A DNA stretch of 64,000 nt from Dietzia sp. B32 (GTDB lineage: Bacteria > Actinomycetota > Actinomycetes > Mycobacteriales > Mycobacteriaceae). The stretch lies in assembly GCF_024732245.1 (NCBI RefSeq), contig NZ_CP093845.1:3611427-3675426 (forward strand), given 5' to 3'. Within the stretch, counting starts at the first letter, position 1. The number at the start of each line of letters is the position of its first letter. Shown here piece by piece: positions 20,544 through 27,507 of this stretch. The position numbers and the translations under genes are program-made. Below the pieces are notes generated by a model. The model saw only the letters and a program-made list of their open reading frames with translations. It did no database searches and was not told where the DNA came from.

Positions 20544-22334
20544 ATGGCGAAGTACTCCGTGACGCAGTCCGCGGTCACGCAATTGCTGGCTGACGTCAGG
20601 AGCGATCGCATCGCAATACCCGAACTCCAGCGACCATTCGTCTGGGACAGCGTCAAGGTCCGCGATCTGATGGACTCCCTCTATAAGGGCTACCCCGTCG
20701 GCTACCTGATCACCTGGCAGTCGGTGGGCGCCAAACTTAAGGGGGGTCAGGTCGCGGCGCACCAGCAAATCCTCATTGATGGCCAGCAGCGCATCACGGC
20801 ACTTCGGGCCGCGGTCGCGGGTCTAAAGGTGATCAACAAGAGGTACAAGGCAGTCCGCATCGTCGTCGCGTTCAATCCGATCACCGAAGCGTTCGCGACC
20901 CTGACCCCAGTCATCGGGAAGAATCCCCAGTGGATCTCTGACATCAGCGAGTACTTCAACTCTGACTCGCCGCTGGGGTTCGCGCGGCAGTACATGGAGC
21001 GCAATCCCAGTGTCGACCCTAAGGTCTTCGAATTCAACCTCGCCAAACTCGGGGCGATCCAGAACGCCCAGATCGGGATCATCGGTCTCGCCGACGACCT
21101 CGACGTCGAGACTGTCTCCGAGATCTTCATCCGCATCAACTCCAAGGGTGTGCCCCTCAGCAGCGCCGACTTCGCGATGAGCAAGATCGCCACCTACGGC
21201 GACCGCGGACGCAATCTCCGCAAGCTAATCGACTACTTCTGCCACTTGGCTGTCGCGCCGCACGCCTACGCCGACATCAAAGAGAACGATGGCGAGTTCG
21301 CAGCCACCAGCTACCTCAAGGCGATTAGCTGGCTGAAGGACGAGGCCGAGGACCTCTACGACCCCGAATACAGTGACATCATCCGCGTAGCGGGGCTAGT
21401 CGGCTTCAGCCGGGGCAAGGCCTCCAGCATCGTGAGTGAACTTTCTGGTCGCGACCCGGAGACCCGCAAGGTTGACGAGGAACGCATTCCGGTCGCCTAC
21501 GACAAACTCGAAGCGGCTCTCCTCAAGATCGTCAACAACTTTCACTTCGACAACTTCCTCATGCTTATAAAGTCGGCGGGCTTCATCAGTCCAGGCATGG
21601 TGAACTCTCGGAACGCGCTCAATTTCGCCTACGCGCTCTATCTCCGCCTGCGCGACGACAAAGACACTAGCGAGGGTGAGCGTAAGCGCATCGTGAAGCG
21701 CTGGTTCGTGATGTCGATGCTCACCGGCCGACACTCCGGAAGCTTCGAGTCCACCTGGGAGCAAGACATCCGCCGCATCGGTGAGCAAGGTGCCGCCAAC
21801 TACCTCAAGCAAGTCGAAGAGTCCGAGCTCTCGGACGCCTTCTGGGCCGTTACTCTTCCCGCCGCCTTGGAGACGACGAGTACGGTTAGCCCCTTCTTCC
21901 AGACCTTCCTCGCTGCCCAGGTCGCGAACAACTCCCGCGGATTCCTCTCCAAAGGAATCACCGTCGCAGCTATGACCCAGCAGTCGGGCGACATACACCA
22001 CATAGTCCCCAAGGACTACCTGCAGAAGAATGGCTATCCCGACCGCGGTGACTACAATCAGGTAGCCAATTACGTATTGACCGAGACGTCAATCAACATC
22101 AGCATCAGCAACAAACCACCAGCTGTTTACATGGCCGAAGTCGATGAGCAGATCAAGACCGGCAAACTCACCCTCGGAGAGATCACCGACACTGGCGGTT
22201 TGGCCCGGAACCTTGCCGAGAACGCTGTGCCTGAATTCCTACCGGCAGTCGATGCCGGTTCCTACAAGGAGTTTCTCGCCGAGCGCCGGAAGCTTATGGC
22301 CGCCACCATCCGCGACTACTTCCAAGCCCTCTGA
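20544..22334 (+). CDS. DUF262 protein with C-terminal HNH (DUF1524-like) nuclease domain, GmrSD-type
   Basis: A 596-residue protein. The N-terminal DUF262 (ParB/Srx-like, GmrS) domain shows IPELQRPFVWDSVKVRDLM near residue 22, the nucleotide-binding or hydrolysis motif DGQQR at 79-83, and EIFIRINSKGVPLSSADFAM near residue 193. The C-terminal region carries a His-His nuclease motif DIHHIVPKDYL with His485 and His486, followed by NYVLTETSINISISNKPP, as in the GmrD/DUF1524 HNH fold. GmrSD proteins are modification-dependent (type IV) restriction enzymes that attack glucosylated hydroxymethylcytosine DNA. Others in the family have untested targets, so the substrate here is unknown. The ATG at 20544 has GAGGAG upstream. 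Lower GC than neighbours suggests transfer. The EcsC gene follows after 17 bases. Confidence 0.82.
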   Translation: MAKYSVTQSAVTQLLADVRSDRIAIPELQRPFVWDSVKVRDLMDSLYKGYPVGYLITWQSVGAKLKGGQVAAHQQILIDGQQRITALRAAVAGLKVINKRYKAVRIVVAFNPITEAFATLTPVIGKNPQWISDISEYFNSDSPLGFARQYMERNPSVDPKVFEFNLAKLGAIQNAQIGIIGLADDLDVETVSEIFIRINSKGVPLSSADFAMSKIATYGDRGRNLRKLIDYFCHLAVAPHAYADIKENDGEFAATSYLKAISWLKDEAEDLYDPEYSDIIRVAGLVGFSRGKASSIVSELSGRDPETRKVDEERIPVAYDKLEAALLKIVNNFHFDNFLMLIKSAGFISPGMVNSRNALNFAYALYLRLRDDKDTSEGERKRIVKRWFVMSMLTGRHSGSFESTWEQDIRRIGEQGAANYLKQVEESELSDAFWAVTLPAALETTSTVSPFFQTFLAAQVANNSRGFLSKGITVAAMTQQSGDIHHIVPKDYLQKNGYPDRGDYNQVANYVLTETSINISISNKPPAVYMAEVDEQIKTGKLTLGEITDTGGLARNLAENAVPEFLPAVDAGSYKEFLAERRKLMAATIRDYFQAL

Positions 22335-22351
22335 CGGACTGGATCTCTTCG

Positions 22352-23410
22352 ATGACCCTCTCTGCTTACGAACAGAAGGAGTGGGACCGCCTTCAACAGC
22401 GCAAGGCGGACGCTCTCAGCAAGAAGGCCCGCCACCTGTTGCCGACCGCAGCTCGGGATCGGATCTCCACGGCTGTCGATACAGTCAAACAGGCTCCTGC
22501 AGCCGAACTCGCGGGCACGGCCTATGCCAACGCGACGACAGAGCTCTGGAAGATCATCGGGAGTGCCGCTTCCATCACTGTGAGCACCGAGAACGTGGTC
22601 AAGCAGTTTCGAGCAGCGGGCTACCGGATCGGCGCGTTTGGCAGCATCCGAGGTCTTGACCTGGAAGTCGTCGATTCGGTTGCGAGGTTGAGCCGCATCC
22701 GGTGGGGCCACGCAGGGTCGGCCGCACTCAGCGGCTTCGCATCGGCAGCGGCCATCACAGGCGGTGGCGTGCTCGTCGCCGAGGGAACGGTGCACAACGA
22801 AGGCGCCAAGAAGGCCCCGGGATTCGGGGTTGTGGCAACCGCATACGCCGCAGACATCGCGTCGGTCCTCGGACTCGCGGCGCGAACAGTCGCCTCGACC
22901 GCCCGCTACTACGGCTACGACCCCCATCGACCCGAAGAGCAGGTCTTCATGATGTCCGTGATCGGTCTCGGCATGGCGACTGGGACGCCTGCCAAGACCG
23001 CCGCCTACGCCGAACTCTCACAGTTGACGCAACTCCTGTTCCGTGATGCAACCTGGGCCAAGCTCAACGAGAAGGTCCTCACGAAGATCGCTCAGCAGTT
23101 CGCGAACAGGTTCAGTGTCAGTCTCACCAAGAAGAAGCTTGGCCAGTTCGTCCCGATTGCTGGGGTACTCGTCGGGGCAGGGCTCAACTTCGCGCTCATT
23201 GACAGCATTGCGGTCGCCGCCAACGATGCCTATCGAGAACGCTTCCTCATCGGGAAGTCGGGTGTAACGCTCTATGATGTCGCCGATGGCTCTGGTTCAG
23301 CCGCTTCGCTCAACGAGAGCGCCATCAGCGTCATCAATCTGCTTAAGGAAGAGGGCGCACTCCCGGCACTCGATCCGCGCACCGCATCGCCCGAGGAGCA
23401 CGACGCCTGA
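22352..23410 (+). CDS. EcsC family protein, partner of the DUF262-HNH gene
   Basis: A 352-residue protein recognisable as EcsC family from its central segment YYGYDPHRPEEQVFMMSVIG and the hydrophobic, Gly/Ala-rich helices around it (about residues 125-150, 160-185, and near 265-290 in PIAGVLVGAGLNFALID). EcsC was named from the Bacillus ecs exporter operon but has no settled biochemical role. The hydrophobic stretches suggest membrane association. It starts 17 bases after the DUF262 gene with no good ribosome site of its own, which argues for translational coupling and a joint function. Composition matches the DUF262 gene. Confidence 0.8.
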   Translation: MTLSAYEQKEWDRLQQRKADALSKKARHLLPTAARDRISTAVDTVKQAPAAELAGTAYANATTELWKIIGSAASITVSTENVVKQFRAAGYRIGAFGSIRGLDLEVVDSVARLSRIRWGHAGSAALSGFASAAAITGGGVLVAEGTVHNEGAKKAPGFGVVATAYAADIASVLGLAARTVASTARYYGYDPHRPEEQVFMMSVIGLGMATGTPAKTAAYAELSQLTQLLFRDATWAKLNEKVLTKIAQQFANRFSVSLTKKKLGQFVPIAGVLVGAGLNFALIDSIAVAANDAYRERFLIGKSGVTLYDVADGSGSAASLNESAISVINLLKEEGALPALDPRTASPEEHDA

Positions 23411-23542
23411 CCCTCTGAGATTCCGCAGGAGACCCGTTCGAGGCCGAGATCAGCCAGAACGGGCCGAGCTCCGTTCTCAGCGTTCCTTAGCTCACACTGT
23501 GTTTTCCCGAGATGCTGAACATTTGCAAACGAACCCCGGGGT

Positions 23543-23566
23543 TTCGAGCTTTACTGCGACTGTTGA
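23543..23566 (+). repeat. Distal copy of the glnA1 3'-end repeat (candidate attachment site)
   Basis: Translated in frame it reads FELYCDC-stop, against FELYYDC-stop at the end of GlnA1. Two of the three base differences are synonymous third-position changes and one changes Tyr to Cys. The similarity stops abruptly on both sides. There is no open gene leading into it, so it is a non-coding fragment of a related but not identical glnA gene. Confidence 0.7.
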
Positions 23567-23627
23567 TGCTCTTGCCGCCCCGTACTATTGCAAAATGCAG
23601 GTCAGGGCCGCGGCCTGCCTTGAGGGA

Positions 23628-24032
23628 CTAGCCGGCCGAGTGACCGAAGGACCACGCGTCGACGGAGGAGATGCGCACGCGCATGACCGGCATGACGCCG
23701 GGAACGCCCCGCTGCCACGCGTCGGTGAGGTGGATGAACGAGGACACCCGTTCCTCGTCGTCCAGGGCGTTCTCGTACTTCATGATGCCGATCTGGCGGA
23801 ATATACTCGCCTGGGCGCCGGCCACTTCCTCGGACTTCTCGTCACCCGACAGTGCGTCGAGGGTGGCCGCCTGGATCCGCATGAACTCGCCCTCGGTGAT
23901 CAGGTTGCCCTCCCAGGCGTTCCCGTTGATCACGAGGGTGATCGGGAAGTTCACGGGGGCTTGCTCAATGCCCTCCGCCATCCGGCGGAGCAAGTAGTCG
24001 AGGTCGGTGGCGCCTTCATTACCAGTAGTCAC
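23628..24032 (-). CDS. Hypothetical protein, possibly GvpU-like
   Basis: 134-residue product from a GTG start (VTTGNEGATDLDYLL). The segment EQAPVNFPITLVINGNAWEGNLITEGEFMR recalls gas-vesicle accessory proteins of the GvpU type, but no gas-vesicle genes are nearby and the match is from memory of the fold pattern only. The start at 24032 is chosen since the upstream extension is Arg-rich and not protein-like. It is the first gene to the right of the candidate island and transcribed toward it. High-GC codon use agrees with the chromosome. Confidence 0.55.
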   Translation of the reverse strand: MTTGNEGATDLDYLLRRMAEGIEQAPVNFPITLVINGNAWEGNLITEGEFMRIQAATLDALSGDEKSEEVAGAQASIFRQIGIMKYENALDDEERVSSFIHLTDAWQRGVPGVMPVMRVRISSVDAWSFGHSAG

Positions 24033-24232
24033 GGCTCGAGTGTATCGACGCCGGTCGGTTACACGGACAGGACGCCGAGGACGCACACCCGCCCGTCGGC
24101 GCTCCCTCCGGATGCCGTTCCCCACCCCGTCGGGAAAACCCCTGATTCCGCCGGCCGCCCCGGCCGGGGCGTTTACGGTGGTGGCAACCCGGCGACCACG
24201 GCCGGGCGCCACGCCGGGAAGGAGCCGGGATC

Positions 24233-24637
24233 ATGGAGACCGACGGATTCGACTTCCGCAGTTCCTCCCCCCGGGCCCGGCCGCTCAAGGTGGTCGCCGC
24301 GGCACTCGATCCGGAACACGACCCCGACAGGCAGGGACAGGGCTACCCCGTCCTGCTCAAACTGTCGCGGGTCCTGGACCCGGAGGAGGCGCGTCTGATC
24401 CTCGAGCGCAATCCCTTCCTCCACGCCACCGCCGGTTCCCGGAAGCTCATCGCCATGGACACCTCGGTCGAGACCCTCCGCGAGCAGAAGGACCGGCTCC
24501 AGCTCCTCCTCGCGGAGGTCGAGGCCGACGCCCTCGCCGAGCAGGCCCGCCAGCGGATGGAGGAGCACCGGGCGGCCGAACTCCGGGTGGAGGAGCTGCG
24601 TCGGCGGAACGAGATCCTCGGGGAGATCGAGTGGTGA
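24233..24637 (+). CDS. Hypothetical protein with C-terminal coiled coil
   Basis: 134 residues, not recognised. The N-terminal half is mixed ([25 protein letters not shown], then YPVLLKLSRVLDPEEARLILERNPF); from about residue 80 to the end it is a Glu/Arg/Leu heptad-rich helix likely to form a coiled coil. A GGAAGGAG ribosome site lies just upstream of the ATG at 24233, supporting the start. DUF1206 gene follows 45 bases later on the same strand. Confidence 0.65.
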   Translation: METDGFDFRSSSPRARPLKVVAAALDPEHDPDRQGQGYPVLLKLSRVLDPEEARLILERNPFLHATAGSRKLIAMDTSVETLREQKDRLQLLLAEVEADALAEQARQRMEEHRAAELRVEELRRRNEILGEIEW

Positions 24638-24682
24638 CCGGGTTCGGGTGGTGAATGTGCAGCGGCATGGGAGAGTTCACCC

Positions 24683-25492
24683 ATGAATTCCCCGCTCCGC
24701 TCCCGGTCCGTCTCCGGCGCCGCACGCTCCGCCGCGGACCACCCCGCACTCGAATGGCTGGCCCGCGCCGGATTCGTCATGAACGGGGTGCTCCACCTGC
24801 TCATCGGGTGGATCGCCGTTCGCATCGCGCTCGGGTCGGGAGGCGGTGAGGCCTCCAACTCGGGTGCCCTGGCGCAGATCGCGAGCGCCCCCGGCGGGCA
24901 GGTCATGCTGTGGGGTGGCGCGGTGGGCTTCGTCGCGCTGGGCCTGTGGCAGATCACCGAACTGCTACTCGGGTCCGAGGATGCCTCCGACCGGGTGAAG
25001 GCCGGGGCCAAGGCGGCCGTCTACGTGGCGCTGGGGCTCACCACCGCGCGGTTCGCCTCCGGCGGCGGCGGGTCGGATTCCCAGACCGCCTCCGACGCCA
25101 CGTCCGGCCTGCTCGCCTCCGGGCCGGGGAAGGTGGCGTTGGTCATCGCGGGCCTGGTGATCCTCGGGGTGGGCGGGTACCACGTCTACAAGGGGGCCAC
25201 GGCGGCGTTCGTCGAGGACCTCGAACGCACCGGCGGTGGTCAGGTCGGCCGGGCCATGATCATCGCGGGCCGGGTGGGTTACGTCGCCAAGGGCATCGCG
25301 CTGGCCATCCTGGGCGGTCTGGTGGTCGCCGCCGTCGTCACCACGGACCCGGAGAAGGCCGGCGGGCTGGACTCCGCGCTGCGCACGGTCGGCGAGCAAC
25401 CGTTCGGGCAGGTCCTGTTGGTGCTGACCGGCGCGGGAATCGCCCTGTACGGTCTCTACTCGATCGGGCGGGCCCGCTACGGCCGGATGTGA
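24683..25492 (+). CDS. DUF1206 membrane protein
   Basis: 269 residues with six hydrophobic helices arranged as three repeated two-helix units, typical of DUF1206. Each unit opens with an Ala-Arg-x-Gly motif: LARAGFVMNGVLHLLIG at the start, a middle unit after KAGAKAAVYVALG, and AGRVGYVAKGIALAILG near residue 195. Function unknown; no enzymatic residues seen. The ATG at 24683 is weakly supported by a GGAG 13 bases upstream. Confidence 0.85.
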   Translation: MNSPLRSRSVSGAARSAADHPALEWLARAGFVMNGVLHLLIGWIAVRIALGSGGGEASNSGALAQIASAPGGQVMLWGGAVGFVALGLWQITELLLGSEDASDRVKAGAKAAVYVALGLTTARFASGGGGSDSQTASDATSGLLASGPGKVALVIAGLVILGVGGYHVYKGATAAFVEDLERTGGGQVGRAMIIAGRVGYVAKGIALAILGGLVVAAVVTTDPEKAGGLDSALRTVGEQPFGQVLLVLTGAGIALYGLYSIGRARYGRM

Positions 25493-25528
25493 CCCGGCGA
25501 GCGTGACACGGCGGGGCGCACGCGTGTC

Positions 25529-26086
25529 TCAGCCGAGCTTGGGGAAGTTCTGGGGACAGTAGGTCCCGACCGCAGCGCCGAGGAAGAAGCCCTGGCCGTC
25601 GGGGTCGAGGCCGGCCCGCTCCCCCAGCCATCCGGAGACCTCGTCCATCTGCTGCCCGCCGTCGAACCGGCCGCAGGCCTCGGTGGCCGTCACGACGGGA
25701 TCCACGCCCTCGGGCAGGGTGACGCCCCGCCGCTCGAGCAGTGCGACGAAGTCCCCACCCCCGGGAGCCGGCGGCGGGGGCTCGGCAGCCCCCGGGCCGG
25801 GTGCGTCCGCCGGTGCCTCCTCGGGCGGCGGCAGCGGTTCGGGCTCCCCCGGCATCGGCTCGGGAGCCGGCGACTGGGGCGAAGGAGGCGGAACCGGGCC
25901 GGTGGGCTTCTCCGGCCGCTCCTGGGCGAACGGCGACGAGGTGGCCACCGACGCAGTGGGTTCCGAGGACACCTCCGGGGCCTCGCCGTCCACCGTCGCC
26001 CCGCCGCACCCCGCGAGGACTGCCGCCACCACAGCGGTGGCGACGCCGGAGGCGGTCAGGCGCGTACGTGAACTCATGGTGCGCAT
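25529..26086 (-). CDS. DUF732-domain lipoprotein with proline-rich spacer
   Basis: 185 residues. The N-terminus is a lipoprotein signal (VAAVLAGCGG, lipidated Cys near 27), followed by about 75 residues dominated by Pro, Glu and Ser, then a DUF732-like domain. That domain runs FVALLERRGVTLPEG to the end and has two cysteines (EACGRF and TYCPQNF), expected to form a disulfide. DUF732 proteins are small exported proteins of unknown function common in mycobacteria. The Pro-rich spacer probably spans the cell wall. Confidence 0.75.
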   Translation of the reverse strand: MRTMSSRTRLTASGVATAVVAAVLAGCGGATVDGEAPEVSSEPTASVATSSPFAQERPEKPTGPVPPPSPQSPAPEPMPGEPEPLPPPEEAPADAPGPGAAEPPPPAPGGGDFVALLERRGVTLPEGVDPVVTATEACGRFDGGQQMDEVSGWLGERAGLDPDGQGFFLGAAVGTYCPQNFPKLG

Positions 26087-26092
26087 GTTAGG

Positions 26093-27058
26093 TCACCCGG
26101 ACCCGGGCGCGGGGAGAAGCACCGTCGCGAGCACTCCGAGGTGATCCGTCCTGGCCACCTCGACGGTGTCCGTCTCCCCCACGGCGACCGCACCGCGGGC
26201 CAGCACGTGGTCGATACCGATGAGCGGGGGGATCCGCCGACCCGCCGGCCAGGTGGGCACCCACCCGTCGCTCCCGCCCGAGACGGAGTCCGTGTAACCG
26301 AGACCCCGCAGGTCCCGGAACCGCACGTGATCCCAGGTGGCGTTGAAGTCCCCGCCCACCACGACCGGCCCGGGCCCGGGCAGGCTGCCGAGGTACCAGC
26401 GCAGTCGATCGGCCTCGTCCACGGCGGCGGGTGCGTCGAACACCGGAGCCACGGGGTGTGCGGCCACCACCGTCACCGGTCCGCCCGGACCCGCCATCTC
26501 GGTGCGCAGCAGTCCGAGGCTGAAGCCCTCGACCCTCTCCGGCGGCGAGAGGGGGAACCGCGACCACACCGCCACCCCCTGGGTCGTGGGAGCGGTCGCG
26601 GCCGCCTCGTGCGGCAGCAGCCCCGTCAGCCCCGCGGTGCGCAGCGCGTCCGCCGCCTCCGGCGTCGTCTCCACGGTCATGAGCAGGTCGACCCCGCCGG
26701 TGCGGACCGCCCGGACCACGTCGTGCGGGGCGGCTCGGCCGAACTCGAGGTTCTGCACCATCACCCGAACCGGCAGGCCCTCGTCGTCGTCGATCTGGCG
26801 TGGCGGGGCCACGAGGGGCCCGTACTGGACCACCCCGGCGCCGACGAGCGCGACGGCGATGATCCCGAGAAGCACCGACCGTGCGCGGACGGCCGCGATC
26901 AAGGCGACCAGGGAGAACGCCCACGCGGCGACCGCGAACGACGCGAGGACCGGCACCGCCGGGAGCTCCGAGCGTGAGTGGTGCAGCGTCACCCCGGCGC
27001 CGGCGACGAGCACGGCGAGGACGGCGATGGCCCGGGCGACCGGGCGCCGACGGGTCAA
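26093..27058 (-). CDS. Endonuclease/exonuclease/phosphatase-family membrane protein
   Basis: 321 residues: three N-terminal transmembrane helices (about residues 9-30, 38-60, 64-85) and then an EEP-fold domain. Catalytic signatures are QNLEFG, the Glu in DLLMTVETTPE, GGDFNATWDH, and the terminal IDHVLARG and RTDHLGVLATV. The topology would put the active site outside the membrane. Substrate may be a phospholipid, nucleic acid or phosphodiester; not determinable. Its start overlaps the stop of the preceding gene (27055-27414) by four bases, so the two are an operon. Confidence 0.82.
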   Translation of the reverse strand: MTRRRPVARAIAVLAVLVAGAGVTLHHSRSELPAVPVLASFAVAAWAFSLVALIAAVRARSVLLGIIAVALVGAGVVQYGPLVAPPRQIDDDEGLPVRVMVQNLEFGRAAPHDVVRAVRTGGVDLLMTVETTPEAADALRTAGLTGLLPHEAAATAPTTQGVAVWSRFPLSPPERVEGFSLGLLRTEMAGPGGPVTVVAAHPVAPVFDAPAAVDEADRLRWYLGSLPGPGPVVVGGDFNATWDHVRFRDLRGLGYTDSVSGGSDGWVPTWPAGRRIPPLIGIDHVLARGAVAVGETDTVEVARTDHLGVLATVLLPAPGSG

Positions 27059-27414
27059 CGCAGAAACTTGCGCAGGTCCCCCAGCGCGGCGATCACGCGG
27101 TCCAGGTCGTCACCGTTACGCACCATCGAGCGCACCGTCTCCGCGACCGACGCGACGGTCGGTGAGGATGCGGTCGCGGTGGGCCCGTCGACCGGCTGGC
27201 CCACCAGCGCGCCCGAGGCGGCGCGGGCCGCACCGGGGCGCCGGCGGTCCGGGCCGAGCTCCACCTCGAAGCGGTCGCCCTTGTCGTCGGACCCGAGGCA
27301 GCGGACACGCTCGTCGGCGGGGACCCCGGCGGCGCGCACGGCGTCGACGAACTCGTAGAGCTCGCCGTAGGTCACGCCGTCGAGGGTGAGGGTGAGGTTC
27401 ATCGTCACAGCCAT
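27055..27414 (-). CDS. Conserved hypothetical protein
   Basis: 119 residues: an N-terminal alpha/beta segment (MNLTLTLDGVTYGELYEFVDAVRAAG), a short Ala/Pro-rich linker, and a C-terminal helix pair (VASVAETVRSMVRNGDDLDRVIAALGDLRKFL). Not recognised. An alternative start four codons later gives MNLTL. It is translationally coupled by a four-base overlap to the EEP-family gene. Confidence 0.6.
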   Translation of the reverse strand: MAVTMNLTLTLDGVTYGELYEFVDAVRAAGVPADERVRCLGSDDKGDRFEVELGPDRRRPGAARAASGALVGQPVDGPTATASSPTVASVAETVRSMVRNGDDLDRVIAALGDLRKFLR

Positions 27415-27507
27415 GCGCCCAGGTTATCGGCGCGCGGGTGGGCCGCGCATCAGGGACGACCCTGGTTCCGACCCTGGCCCACCCCCGCGCCGGGCCGGCG
27501 TCCCCCG

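Larger units (their letters stand above)
20213..23566 (+). mobile_element. Candidate genomic island at the glnA1 3' end carrying DUF262-HNH and EcsC genes
   Basis: Bounded by the direct repeat of the glnA1 tail, this 3.35-kb segment contains two same-strand genes and nothing else that I can recognise. Its base composition is clearly lower than the surroundings: bases 22021-22140 hold 59 G+C of 120, against 43 of 60 for a flanking sample at 27121-27180. No integrase, transposase or plasmid gene is present, so it would be a remnant or an element mobilised by a recombinase encoded elsewhere. It splits glnA1 from glnE, which are adjacent in mycobacteria. The right boundary is placed at the repeat by inference. 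Confidence 0.55.

Noticed and set aside
23274-24398. Plus-strand frame crossing the distal glnA1 repeat
   Set aside because: It begins inside the EcsC gene, is antisense to a better-supported gene and has no recognisable domain. The repeat is read in another frame.
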